The notes under the pieces were generated by a model, which was not told the origin of the DNA, did no database searches, and saw only the letters and a program-made list of their open reading frames with translations. A stretch of DNA of 64,000 nt from Peribacillus frigoritolerans (GTDB lineage Bacteria > Bacillota > Bacilli > Bacillales > DSM-1321). The translations under genes were made by a program, and so were the position numbers. The number at the start of each line of letters is the position of its first letter. Positions within the stretch are counted from its first letter, which is position 1. The stretch spans positions 1,768,001 to 1,832,000 of the forward strand of contig NZ_CP158190.1 in NCBI RefSeq assembly GCF_040250305.1, in the 5' to 3' direction. Positions 19,647 through 28,264 of this stretch are shown one piece after another.

Positions 19647-19955
19647 ATGGAAGGGATTTCTCTTTCTGCAGTGAACAATGCAAGTAATGTTCTGAAAAAA
19701 GAGCAAAACAAGACTAATACACCATACGAAGCACAGCAAGATTTTGCGTCGGTATTAAAAGAATCAATGAATAAAGTCAACGAAACACAAGTGGCATCTG
19801 ACGATCTTACAACCAAATTGGTTAATGGGGAGGATGTTGAGCTTCATTCGGTGATGATAGCTTCACAAAAAGCCAGCGTTACCATGCAGGCTACATTAGA
19901 GGTTCGGAATAAGGTTGTGGAAGCCTACCAGGAAATGATGAGAATGAGTATATAG
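19647..19955 (+). CDS. fliE: Flagellar hook-basal body complex protein FliE
   Basis: FliE is the adaptor between the MS-ring (FliF) and the rod, and one of the first substrates of the export gate. It has 102 residues. The ATG at 19647 follows AAAGGAG. The N-terminal 25 residues are variable. The core [17 protein letters not shown] and the C-terminal [20 protein letters not shown] with YQEMMRMSI are family hallmarks. A 93-bp gap with an unusual inverted/direct repeat arrangement separates it from fliF. Confidence 0.97.
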   Translation: MEGISLSAVNNASNVLKKEQNKTNTPYEAQQDFASVLKESMNKVNETQVASDDLTTKLVNGEDVELHSVMIASQKASVTMQATLEVRNKVVEAYQEMMRMSI

Positions 19956-19989
19956 CATTCATTTTTTAACCTCATTATATAGAGAAAAA

Positions 19990-20044
19990 TGACCAGGGGG
20001 AAAAGAAATCCCCCAATCATAAATTCATAGACTGACCGGGGGAT
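19990..20044 (+). promoter_or_regulatory. Duplicated Shine-Dalgarno/anti-Shine-Dalgarno element before fliF
   Basis: TGACCAGGGGGA (19990-20001) and TGACCGGGGGA (20033-20043) are direct repeats. The second contains the fliF ribosome-binding site. Between them, ATCCCCC (20008-20014) can pair with the first G-run (6 bp, 7-nt loop) or with the second (GGGGGAT 20038-20044, 7 bp). The two pairings exclude each other. Confidence 0.55.
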
Positions 20045-20048
20045 TTAA

Positions 20049-21647
20049 ATGAATGAAGTACTAGTGAACTTTAAAAACAAAATAACTGCTTACTGGACAA
20101 GCCGCAGTAAAAAACAAAAATTCATGATGATTGGTTCAGCGGCATTAATTATCATCATCATTACGGCAGTTTCAATTTTAACCACGCGTACTACGCTGGT
20201 GCCCTTATATTCCAACTTAACTCCTTCGGAAACGGGGAGCATTAAAGAAAATTTAGACAGTCAAGGGATTATGAATGAAGTTTCTGAAAATGGAACGACC
20301 ATAAAAGTTCCAGAAGAAAAACTGGATTCACTTAAAGTGGAACTGGCAGCTGAAGGAATTCCGGAATCAGGCAGTATTGACTATTCCTTTTTTAGTCAAA
20401 GTGCCGGTATCGGAATGACTGAAAATGAATTCAATGTCATTAAACTTGACTCTATGCAAACGGAATTGGCCAGTTTAATAAAAAAGATTGATGGAGTAGA
20501 AGATGCCAGTGTTATGATCACTCTTCCTGATAAAGGAGTTTTTGTCAGTGATTCAGCTGGGGAAGCGTCAGCATCGATTGTATTGAATACGAAACCCGGT
20601 TATAAATTTGAAGAAAGTCAAATCAATTCCCTTTATCATCTGGTCTCAAAAAGTGTTCCGAATCTCCCTACAGATAATATCGTCATTATGAACCAAGAGT
20701 TTGAGTACTTCGATCTTGAAAATGAAAATTCTTCTTTCGCGTCCGCATTTGCAACCCAAAACGAAATAAAAAAAGAAATAGAACGCGATATTCAAAGACA
20801 GGTACAAAATATGCTTGGAACGTTAATGGGGAGAGACAAAGTGGTTGTTTCAGTCACGACAGACCTTGATTTCACTCAAGAAAATCGGGAAGAGAATTTA
20901 GTGGAACCGGTCGATGAAGAAAATATGGCTGGAATTGAGATTTCCGCGCAAAGGATCAATGAATCGTATAGCGGGGACGCAGCAGGTGCAGGAGGCGTTC
21001 CGCAAAGTGAGGATTCCTCAGATTCATTGGGATCGAGTTACGTTGAAGGCACAAACGGATCCGGTGATTATGAAAAAGTAGATGAAACGATAAATAGTGA
21101 AGTGAACCGAATCAAGAAAGAAATAGTCGAAAGCCCATATAAAGTCAAAGATTTAGGTATTCAGGTCATGGTCGAACCGCCCACAGCTGACGATCCGAAT
21201 TCTTTATCTCAACAGAGTATGGATGATATTACACAAATCCTTGGTACGATAATCCGCACGACAATCGAGAAAAAAGCTGAAGGGGAAGAGCTGACGGACG
21301 AGGAGCTTAATAATAAAATTGCGATTTCCGTTCAGCCGTTTAATGGAAAAATGAAGTTGCAAAAAGATGAAACGAAACCTTCGTTACCAATATGGGCATA
21401 CATCGTCGGCGGATTGCTAATACTTGCCATTATCATTCTCTTAATCTTATTCCTCCGTTCACGAAAGCAAACTGAAATGGAAGAGGAGTACGTGGTTGAA
21501 GAGGAAGAAGTCGTATTCGATGTTCCGGATCTGAACAAAGAGAAGGAAACGGAAGCATCTTTAAAAAGAAAACAACTGGAGAAGCTGGCAAAAGATAAGC
21601 CAGATGAATTTGCAAAATTATTAAGAAGCTGGATAGCAGAAGACTAG
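20049..21647 (+). CDS. fliF: Flagellar MS-ring protein FliF
   Basis: FliF builds the MS-ring in the membrane, which houses the export gate and carries the rotor. It has 532 residues. A first membrane helix lies at about 26-46 (MIGSAALIIIIITAVSILTT) and a second near 440-462 (PIWAYIVGGLLILAIIILL). Between them are the ring-building motifs (TPSETGSIKENLDSQGI, GSIDYSFFSQSAG) and a low-complexity acidic/serine loop around residues 300-340. The acidic C-terminal tail ends LAKLLRSWIAED-like (FAKLLRSWIAED), the FliG-binding segment. The ATG at 20049 follows GGGGG by 6 bases. fliG starts 13 bp downstream. Confidence 0.97.
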   Translation: MNEVLVNFKNKITAYWTSRSKKQKFMMIGSAALIIIIITAVSILTTRTTLVPLYSNLTPSETGSIKENLDSQGIMNEVSENGTTIKVPEEKLDSLKVELAAEGIPESGSIDYSFFSQSAGIGMTENEFNVIKLDSMQTELASLIKKIDGVEDASVMITLPDKGVFVSDSAGEASASIVLNTKPGYKFEESQINSLYHLVSKSVPNLPTDNIVIMNQEFEYFDLENENSSFASAFATQNEIKKEIERDIQRQVQNMLGTLMGRDKVVVSVTTDLDFTQENREENLVEPVDEENMAGIEISAQRINESYSGDAAGAGGVPQSEDSSDSLGSSYVEGTNGSGDYEKVDETINSEVNRIKKEIVESPYKVKDLGIQVMVEPPTADDPNSLSQQSMDDITQILGTIIRTTIEKKAEGEELTDEELNNKIAISVQPFNGKMKLQKDETKPSLPIWAYIVGGLLILAIIILLILFLRSRKQTEMEEEYVVEEEEVVFDVPDLNKEKETEASLKRKQLEKLAKDKPDEFAKLLRSWIAED

Positions 21648-21660
21648 GAGGCTTAAGAAA

Positions 21661-22680
21661 ATGACAGATAGAAAAAAAAAGGCCGGATTGACTGGCAAAC
21701 AAAAAGCTGCCATCCTCCTTATTTCCTTAGGCCCGGATGTTTCTGCATCCGTTTATAAGCATCTTTCCGAAGAGGAAATTGAGAGATTGACCCTTGAAAT
21801 TTCGGGAGTGAGGAAAGTGGACTCCCAAGATAAAGAGGAAATTCTGGAAGAATTCCATAATATTGCTTTGGCACAGGATTATATCTCCCAGGGCGGGATA
21901 GGATATGCCAAGCAGGTGCTTGAAAAGGCATTAGGTACTGATCAGGCAACCGCCATCATTAACCGTTTAACATCATCCTTGCAGGTTCGTCCATTCGACT
22001 TTGCGAGAAAGGCAGATCCTGGACAGATTTTGAATTTCATTCAGAACGAGCATCCGCAGACCATTGCATTGATCTTGTCCTATCTTGATCCTACCCAGGC
22101 TGGACAAATATTGTCTGAACTTCCGCAAGAGGTGCAGGCCGATATTGCAAGAAGGATTGCTTTAATGGATAGCACTTCTCCGGAAATCATCAATGAAGTG
22201 GAGCAAATACTCGAAAGGAAACTTTCAGCGACTGTAACCCAAGATTATACACAGACTGGTGGAGTGGAAGCCGTTGTAGATGTGTTGAATGGTGTTGACC
22301 GCTCAACGGAAAGAACGATCTTGGATGCACTTGAAATTCAAGATCCGGAGCTTGCTGAGGAAATCAAGAAACGAATGTTTGTTTTTGAAGATATCGTGAC
22401 CCTTGATGGCAGAGCGATTCAGCGCGTTGTCAGGGAATCCGATAACGAAGATCTTAAACTTTCTCTTAAAGTGGCTAGTGATGAAGTGAAGGAAATCGTT
22501 TTCCGAAACATGTCAAAACGTATGGTTGAAACGTTCCAGGAAGAAATGGAATATATGGGGCCGGTACGTTTGCGTGATGTAGAAGAAGCACAATCAAGAA
22601 TTGTTGCCGTCATTCGACGACTGGAGGAAACTGGAGACATCGTGATTGCCCGCGGCGGAGGGGATGATATCATTGTCTAG
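21661..22680 (+). CDS. fliG: Flagellar motor switch protein FliG
   Basis: FliG is the rotor protein that contacts the stator and generates torque. It has 339 residues. The N-terminal FliF-binding domain (LTGKQKAAILLISLGPDVSA) is followed by the middle armadillo domain with the EHPQTIALILSYLDP motif that binds FliM/FliY. The C-terminal domain has the charged torque helix (MFVFEDIVTLDGRAIQRVVR, then ESDNEDLKLSLK). The end ARGGGDDIIV is conserved in Bacillus. Its end overlaps fliH by 8 bp (22673-22680). Ribosome-binding site GGAGG at 21647-21651. Confidence 0.98.
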   Translation: MTDRKKKAGLTGKQKAAILLISLGPDVSASVYKHLSEEEIERLTLEISGVRKVDSQDKEEILEEFHNIALAQDYISQGGIGYAKQVLEKALGTDQATAIINRLTSSLQVRPFDFARKADPGQILNFIQNEHPQTIALILSYLDPTQAGQILSELPQEVQADIARRIALMDSTSPEIINEVEQILERKLSATVTQDYTQTGGVEAVVDVLNGVDRSTERTILDALEIQDPELAEEIKKRMFVFEDIVTLDGRAIQRVVRESDNEDLKLSLKVASDEVKEIVFRNMSKRMVETFQEEMEYMGPVRLRDVEEAQSRIVAVIRRLEETGDIVIARGGGDDIIV

Positions 22681-23437
22681 GATTATCAAATCCCAGCAGG
22701 CTAACCAGGAGAAAAGCAAAAAGATAGCGATAAAAGTTCGCCCTTTTGACTTTCTTCAAAATGGTGATGCAGATGAGCGAAAAAACCTTCATTATATTCA
22801 ATCTGATGAATTTCTCAAAGATGCCAAACAGGAAGCGGAAACGTTATTGCTCGATGCTAAGCATAAAGCCCAAGCGATTGCTGCTGAAATCCAGCAAGAC
22901 CGAGAACTTTGGGAGAATCAAGAAAAAGCAATGTTTATCGAACAAGCTCAAAAAGAAGGGTATCAGCAGGGTGTCGAAGATGGGATCCAAAAGGGTTATA
23001 GCGAAATTGCCACGGAAATAGCTTTCGCAAAAGAAGTGGTGGAGTCCTCTAAAAAAGATTATCGGCACCATATCGAAACATCTGAAACCGTTATTTTGAA
23101 TCTTGCCCTGAAGGTGGCAGAGAAAATTATCGGGCAACAGCTTGAAAAAGATGAAGAGTCTTTTTTATCCATAGTCAAAAGAGCCATCAAAGAAGTTAGG
23201 GATTACCGTGAAGTGCAATTGCATATCCATCCGATCCGATATCACTCGATTCTTTCTCATAAAGATGAGTTGATGGCAATCTTTCCGAAAGATACTGAGC
23301 TGTATATCTTTCCGGATGATGAGCTTGAAGAAAGCAGCTGTATCATCGAATCCGAAAACGGAAGGATGGATGCGAGTGTCGACAGTCAGCTGCAGGAAAT
23401 AAAAGTGAAACTAACTGAATTGCTGGAAGGGGAATAA
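22673..23437 (+). CDS. fliH: Flagellar assembly protein FliH
   Basis: FliH is the stator-like regulator of the export ATPase FliI and links it to the C-ring. With the TTG at 22673 it has 254 residues. GGAGGGG (22657-22663) is 9 bases upstream of that TTG. The ATG at 22664 touches the same ribosome-binding site directly, so it is less likely but would add only three residues. The central half is a glutamate/glutamine-rich coiled coil with repeated small residues (KQEAETLLLDAKHKAQAIAA). The C-terminal globular part has LALKVAEKIIGQQLEKDE and the typical GRMDASVDSQLQEIK ending. It overlaps fliG and is 2 bp from fliI. Confidence 0.93.
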   Translation: MSRIIKSQQANQEKSKKIAIKVRPFDFLQNGDADERKNLHYIQSDEFLKDAKQEAETLLLDAKHKAQAIAAEIQQDRELWENQEKAMFIEQAQKEGYQQGVEDGIQKGYSEIATEIAFAKEVVESSKKDYRHHIETSETVILNLALKVAEKIIGQQLEKDEESFLSIVKRAIKEVRDYREVQLHIHPIRYHSILSHKDELMAIFPKDTELYIFPDDELEESSCIIESENGRMDASVDSQLQEIKVKLTELLEGE

Positions 23438-23439
23438 AG

Positions 23440-24759
23440 ATGAAAACTAGAGACCTATTGCCCTTGGTTGATGAAGTTGATCCATTCAAACATTATGGAC
23501 GGGTCAAACGTGTCGTGGGGTTAATGATAGAATCTCAAGGCCCTGAAAGCTCTGTAGGTGATGTTTGTTATATCCATACAGGCATACAAAAAAAGAAAAA
23601 TCGAATCTTAGCCGAAGTGGTCGGTTTCCGTGATGAAATGGTTATTTTAATGCCTTTTACAGCAGTTAGTGATATTGCACCGGGCTGTATCGTGGAAGGA
23701 AGCGGACGGAGCCTTGAGATAAAGGTGGGAAGTGGACTTATTGGCAAAGTAGTCGATCCATTGGGACATCCTATTGATGACTCACTTCTTCCAAAAGGTC
23801 TGGCGACAATTTCTGTGGATCAAGATCCGCCGAATCCGATGAAACGACCTCCCATTAATGAACCGATAGATGTAGGAGTCCGGGTAATTGATAGTTTATT
23901 AACAGTTGGTAAAGGACAACGTGTTGGTATCTTTGCAGGAAGCGGCGTCGGGAAAAGCACGTTGCTTGGTATGGTAGCAAGGAATACGACGGCTGACTTA
24001 AACGTAATCGGTCTTATTGGAGAACGTGGCCGTGAAGTTCGTGAATTCATCGAGAAAGATCTTGGACCGGAAGGACTGGCACGATCAATCGTTGTGGTGG
24101 CGACATCTGACCAGCCAGCGTTGATGAGGATAAAGGGAGCTTTGACGGCAACTGCCATCGCGGAATATTTTCGTGATAAGGGATTGAATGTAATGCTGAT
24201 GATGGATTCGGTCACGAGGGTTGCGATGGCCCAGAGGGAAATTGGGCTTGCCATCGGGGAACCGCCGACGACCAAAGGGTATACCCCCTCCGTATTCGCC
24301 ATCCTGCCAAGGTTACTCGAAAGAACGGGTACAAATCAGCTCGGTACCATTACAGCTTTTTATACGGTACTCGTCGACGGTGATGATATGAATGAACCGA
24401 TTGCTGATGCTGTCAGGGGAATTTTGGATGGTCACTTCATACTGGACCGAAACTTAGCCAATAAAGGACAGTTTCCAGCGCTCAATGTATTAAAGAGCAT
24501 TAGTCGTGTCATGAACAATATAGTTGGTGACAAGCATAAAAACGCCGCGGAAAAAGTACGGGCAAGTTTATCAACTTATATGGAGTCGGAAGATTTGATT
24601 AATATAGGAGCTTATAAGAAGGGTTCTTCCAAACAAATTGATAACTCGATTACACGCTATCCGGAAATCATTTCATTTTTGAAGCAAGGAACCCATGAAA
24701 AAGCTACCAAAGATAATAGTATCAATGCCCTTGTCGAATTGATGGAGAAAGGTGATTAA
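23440..24759 (+). CDS. fliI: Flagellum-specific export ATPase FliI
   Basis: FliI is the hexameric ATPase of the flagellar type III secretion system, related to F1-ATPase beta. It has 439 residues. Walker A is FAGSGVGKSTLLGM, preceded by GVRVIDSLLTVGKGQRVGI. The catalytic glutamate lies in GLIGERGREVREF. Walker B is LNVMLMMDSVTRVAMAQRE. EPPTTKGYTPSVFAILPRLL is a specific FliI/YscN block. The N-terminal beta-barrel domain runs to about residue 95. It is tightly packed between fliH and fliJ. Confidence 0.98.
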   Translation: MKTRDLLPLVDEVDPFKHYGRVKRVVGLMIESQGPESSVGDVCYIHTGIQKKKNRILAEVVGFRDEMVILMPFTAVSDIAPGCIVEGSGRSLEIKVGSGLIGKVVDPLGHPIDDSLLPKGLATISVDQDPPNPMKRPPINEPIDVGVRVIDSLLTVGKGQRVGIFAGSGVGKSTLLGMVARNTTADLNVIGLIGERGREVREFIEKDLGPEGLARSIVVVATSDQPALMRIKGALTATAIAEYFRDKGLNVMLMMDSVTRVAMAQREIGLAIGEPPTTKGYTPSVFAILPRLLERTGTNQLGTITAFYTVLVDGDDMNEPIADAVRGILDGHFILDRNLANKGQFPALNVLKSISRVMNNIVGDKHKNAAEKVRASLSTYMESEDLINIGAYKKGSSKQIDNSITRYPEIISFLKQGTHEKATKDNSINALVELMEKGD

Positions 24760-24761
24760 TA

Positions 24762-25208
24762 ATGATTTATCAATATAAATTCGAGAAGATCCTGACCATC
24801 AAAGAAAAAGAAAAAACCGATGCACTAGCTAAATATAATGCTGCTTTAAAAAAATTTGAAGACGTGGCAGAAAAGTTGTATAAGCTTTTAAAGAAAAAGG
24901 AAGAGTTGCTTGAGTTTCAACAGGAAAAGCTGCGAAATGGATTATCCATACAGGAAATTCGTCATCATCAGTTATTTATGGACAACTTGGAAAAACTCTT
25001 AAACCACTGTCAACATGAAGTCATTGAAGCTCGATACAAGATGAATATTCAACGGGATATATTAATGGAAAGAAATATCGAGGTTAAAAAGTACGAGAAA
25101 ATGAAAGAAAATGATTTTCTTAAATTCCTCGATGTCATTAAGGAAGCTGAGAACAAACAAATGGATGAAATATCAATCCGGCAATTCTTAAGCAAAGGCG
25201 TAAGGTGA
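24762..25208 (+). CDS. fliJ: Flagellar export protein FliJ
   Basis: FliJ is the coiled-coil stalk of the FliI ring that couples it to FlhA. It has 148 residues, almost all charged helix with heptad-like spacing (YQYKFEKILTIKEKEKTDAL, then EDVAEKLYKLLKKKEELLEF). There are no membrane segments. Its length and position directly after fliI are diagnostic, since FliJ sequence is poorly conserved. The TGA at 25206-25208 is 4 bp before the next ATG. Confidence 0.93.
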   Translation: MIYQYKFEKILTIKEKEKTDALAKYNAALKKFEDVAEKLYKLLKKKEELLEFQQEKLRNGLSIQEIRHHQLFMDNLEKLLNHCQHEVIEARYKMNIQRDILMERNIEVKKYEKMKENDFLKFLDVIKEAENKQMDEISIRQFLSKGVR

Positions 25209-25212
25209 TGGA

Positions 25213-25830
25213 ATGCGTAAAAAAGGTGAATCTAATGGATTGGAAGAATTGGAAGAAAGCAAGATAAGTAAGTTTCAATGGTTTCTTGTCATCTTCATTC
25301 CATTAATCTTTGCGGTAACTGTAGCGTTGATCGTTTTTACAGTAGCAGGGGTGAATGTAGTGGAAAAGGCAAAGGATATGTCTGCGAAAATACCCTTCAT
25401 TGAATCGAATCAAAAGGATGAAGAGAAAGATAAACCAGCCAAGAGTGATGAGAAAGTTACCATGAAGCTCGAAAAATTAGAAACCGAGATTGAAAACAAG
25501 GAAAAAGAGATAGACAAGCTTGAGAGCATCATCGATACACGCGACAAGGCCATTGAAAAGGCAGAAGCGGAAAAACAGCAGCTTCAAACAGAAATGAATC
25601 AACTTAAAGATAGTCAGAATAATAGTAAACAAGCGTTTAAAGATATAATCCGTACTTATGAAACGATGGCTCCCAAGAAGGCTGCACCCATCATTACCGA
25701 AATGAATGATGAAGATGCAGTGAAGATTCTCTCAAGTATGAAAGCAGCCACTTTAGCTAAGGTTTTGGAGCAAATGACAACGGCTGATGCTGCAAGGTTA
25801 ACGAAGAAACTAACGGAACAAAGTTCTTAA
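25213..25830 (+). CDS. ylxF: YlxF, MotE/MgtE-N-like membrane-anchored flagellar operon protein
   Basis: This 205-residue protein stands at the ylxF place between fliJ and fliK. It has one membrane helix (about 24-48, FQWFLVIFIPLIFAVTVALI), then a long charged coiled coil (residues 80-130). The C-terminal segment YETMAPKKAAPIITEMNDED, then AVKILSSMKAATLAKVLEQM, resembles the MgtE N-terminal/MotE domain. Related MotE proteins act as chaperones for the stator or for FliG-type contacts, but the role of YlxF is not established. The ATG at 25213 lies inside the fliJ-end ribosome-binding region. Confidence 0.88.
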   Translation: MRKKGESNGLEELEESKISKFQWFLVIFIPLIFAVTVALIVFTVAGVNVVEKAKDMSAKIPFIESNQKDEEKDKPAKSDEKVTMKLEKLETEIENKEKEIDKLESIIDTRDKAIEKAEAEKQQLQTEMNQLKDSQNNSKQAFKDIIRTYETMAPKKAAPIITEMNDEDAVKILSSMKAATLAKVLEQMTTADAARLTKKLTEQSS

Positions 25831-25855
25831 GTGGAAAGAGTTAGGAGGTGAATAT

Positions 25856-27163
25856 ATGAATTCTGCCATTAATTCTTTACTTCCCTTGGCATCATTAAGT
25901 ATAAAGGTACCAATTAAGCCAAATCAGCAATCTAATTCAGGGTTTGGGTCAGTCCTTCAATCAGCGATAGGGGCAGAACCTCCCATTCCATCGGATATAG
26001 GCGGCAACCCTGAAGGACGAATGTCTGAAATAAACGATTTGCTTGGTTTTTTGAAACTTGAAAGGTTAAGTGATACAGGGGAAGAGAGTGCAGCCGTTGC
26101 CCCTTCAGTAAACAAACAAGACAGCAGCCTTATTTTACAGGTCCTAAAAAATATAGTTGGAAATGATGAGGGTGCCCTTGATGATTTCTTTGCGAGCATC
26201 GAGGAACTGGATTTAGAACAAGAAGGTGAGGACTTCAGCCTGAATCCACAAAGTTTGTTATCAGCCAATGTCATGGAACTGTATACCACCCTGAAAAAAG
26301 TTACTGTATTGAGCGAAGAAGAATGGCATGACCTCCCATTATCTGGTGTGGTGAATCTTTTGAAACTGGTGAAAATTCAAGATCTTCTCTCGGAGAATAA
26401 GGATATGACACAAGATGAAGCGGCCATCCAGAAACAAATGAAACACCTGCTTGAAGGGATAACGGGGAAGCTGGAGAAATGGCTGTCCAATCAGTCAAAA
26501 TCAAAAACAGAACCTGACCAATCCAACACTTTGGAGACAGGGCAAACTAAAGCAATAGAAACATTTAAAAGCGCATTCTCGCATTTATCTGGGAGTGACA
26601 AGGTAAATAAAGACGGAGCAGTCGCTAGCAGTGTGACTTTGCAAAGCCCGGATAGCGGTAAACATCAAGGGTCTGGTATGCCTTTTCTCATGACAAAGCT
26701 GGAGCAATTCGTCTTGGCGGCTCCCAAAGGTGAGCAAACTGTCAGTCAAGATGAATTTGTTAAGCAATTTGAAAATATTTTAAGTAAGGCGAACTTTAGC
26801 GGAACTAACGGTGTAAATAAACTGTTGATCAGATTGAATCCAGAACATTTAGGGTCCCTAAGAATCGAGCTGATTCAAAAAGATGGTATGCTGTCAGCCA
26901 AGATTCTGGCTACTACTGCCCAGGCCAAAGATATGCTGGAGAATCAGATTCATGGTTTAAAACAAGCGTTTAGCGGACAAAACATTCAAATTGAAAGAAT
27001 TGAAATATCACAGGCCTTCAATGCTTTTAACTCTGAGAAATTCAGCCAGAAAGACGCGGATGAACATAATGAACAACAGGAGAGTAAGGAAGAAAGCAAT
27101 GATGAGACGGAAAGCGAGTTTACGGGATCCCTTGCCGATGCTCTGTTAAATCTAGAAGTGTAG
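25856..27163 (+). CDS. fliK: Flagellar hook-length control protein FliK
   Basis: FliK is secreted while the hook grows, measures its length and triggers FlhB to change substrate class. It has 435 residues. The N-terminal two thirds are variable, glutamine- and serine-rich, as expected for the ruler part. The conserved C-terminal switch domain (about 290-385) contains LLIRLNPEHLGSLRIELIQK, DGMLSAKILATTAQAKDMLE and NQIHGLKQAFSGQNIQIERI. The tail is acidic. AGGAGGTG precedes the ATG. It is followed 8 bp later by flgD, the hook cap. Confidence 0.94.
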   Translation: MNSAINSLLPLASLSIKVPIKPNQQSNSGFGSVLQSAIGAEPPIPSDIGGNPEGRMSEINDLLGFLKLERLSDTGEESAAVAPSVNKQDSSLILQVLKNIVGNDEGALDDFFASIEELDLEQEGEDFSLNPQSLLSANVMELYTTLKKVTVLSEEEWHDLPLSGVVNLLKLVKIQDLLSENKDMTQDEAAIQKQMKHLLEGITGKLEKWLSNQSKSKTEPDQSNTLETGQTKAIETFKSAFSHLSGSDKVNKDGAVASSVTLQSPDSGKHQGSGMPFLMTKLEQFVLAAPKGEQTVSQDEFVKQFENILSKANFSGTNGVNKLLIRLNPEHLGSLRIELIQKDGMLSAKILATTAQAKDMLENQIHGLKQAFSGQNIQIERIEISQAFNAFNSEKFSQKDADEHNEQQESKEESNDETESEFTGSLADALLNLEV

Positions 27164-27171
27164 GTGAAAAA

Positions 27172-27807
27172 ATGACGACCATCGATACATCACTATTATT
27201 ATCAAAATCTCAAACTGAAAACAGAAAAACCGGGGATGCATTGGGAAAAGATGATTTCTTGAAATTGTTGCTTACCCAGCTTCAAAACCAAGATCCGTCA
27301 AGCCCGATGGACAATACCGAGTTCATCGCCCAAATGGCCACTTTTTCTTCTCTGGAACAGATGATGAATATGGGAGCCCAAATGGAAGAAATAATCGGGA
27401 TCAATCAGCAAAATAGTTTAATGAACTATAACTCTTTTGTCGGAAAGGAAGTCACTTGGCACAAATTGGATGAAGGCGATGATGACCTTGCGATAGAAGA
27501 AGGAACAGGCATCGTTAAATCGATCCAATATAAGGGTGATGGCGTTTATTTTCTTTTAGAAGATGGCACAAAGCTTGAACCCGCAAATATTTCGGCAATG
27601 AAACAAACAAGTTCCACGTCGAATAGCTTGACGTCGGCAAGCGAATTAATAGGCAAGCGCGTTTCCTGGATGGATGAAAAAAATGGAGAGACATCAGCTG
27701 TCGTAATCTCGGTATCCATGAGTAATGGCAAACTGCAAATTGAAGTGGATGATGAAAACAACACCAAGTTATCATCAGAGCAATTGATAAAAATCGCTGA
27801 AGCCTAA
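27172..27807 (+). CDS. flgD: Flagellar hook cap/assembly protein FlgD
   Basis: FlgD caps the growing hook and guides FlgE polymerisation. It has 211 residues. The conserved N-terminal segment LGKDDFLKLLLTQLQNQDPS, then SPMDNTEFIAQMATFSSLEQ, is the FlgD signature that serves export and capping. The C-terminal half has two short beta repeats (SFVGKEVTWHKLDEGD and ELIGKRVSWMDEKNGE) that resemble one another. Homologues in Bacillus were called YlxG. A broken gene follows before flgE. Confidence 0.96.
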   Translation: MTTIDTSLLLSKSQTENRKTGDALGKDDFLKLLLTQLQNQDPSSPMDNTEFIAQMATFSSLEQMMNMGAQMEEIIGINQQNSLMNYNSFVGKEVTWHKLDEGDDDLAIEEGTGIVKSIQYKGDGVYFLLEDGTKLEPANISAMKQTSSTSNSLTSASELIGKRVSWMDEKNGETSAVVISVSMSNGKLQIEVDDENNTKLSSEQLIKIAEA

Positions 27808-27817
27808 GGGGCGGAAT

Positions 27818-28192
27818 ATGAATAAACTTGGTTTTCAAGCAAATTCAGCTCAGCTGATGCCACAAACAAAATTACCGTTAAGGGCAGATGATCCAGCAAG
27901 GCTTTCAACAGCATTTTCAAGTTGCTGTCTTCACGAATGAAAAATCGACCATCAGTAAACATGCTCAATTGCGGATGAATCAAAGGAGTATAGAAATAGC
28001 GTCACAAACCTGGGACAAAATAGCCCTTAAAACCAAAGAGGCATGGGTGTAACCGAATCTCTTATCATTACAGAGAATGCGGCACTGATAGTAAGCACGA
28101 AAAACAATAAGGTCATCACAGTCATGGACAGGAAAGAAGCAACATCACAAATTTTCACGAACATCAATGGAACCATAATTTTAGATAAATAG
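27818..28192 (+). pseudogene. Frameshifted flagellar-operon protein (TIGR02530-like), between flgD and flgE
   Basis: A gene-sized remnant is spread over two reading frames. An ATG at 27818 behind AAGGGG starts MNKLGFQANSAQLMPQTKLP and stops at 27940. A second frame (in phase with 27912) carries TISKHAQLRMNQRSIEIASQ and runs to a stop at 28050-28052. The first phase then resumes at 28043 with MGVTESLIITENAALIVSTK, followed by NNKVITVMDRKEATSQIFTN and INGTIILDK, ending at the TAG at 28190-28192. Read together, the pieces follow the order of the small flagellar-operon protein found at this place in other Bacillaceae (a KHAQ-R-R helix, then an aliphatic strand and a TAMDR/IFTNING-type ending). 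At least two frameshifts are needed: near 27890-27935 and near 28035-28050. It has no known function. Sequencing error would be the alternative explanation. Confidence 0.8.
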
Positions 28193-28264
28193 GCTGGACC
28201 TGAAATAGGAAGCCTGGACTGTGGAATGACGAAAGCAGTCTTTATATGAAAGGGGAGCTTTTAC

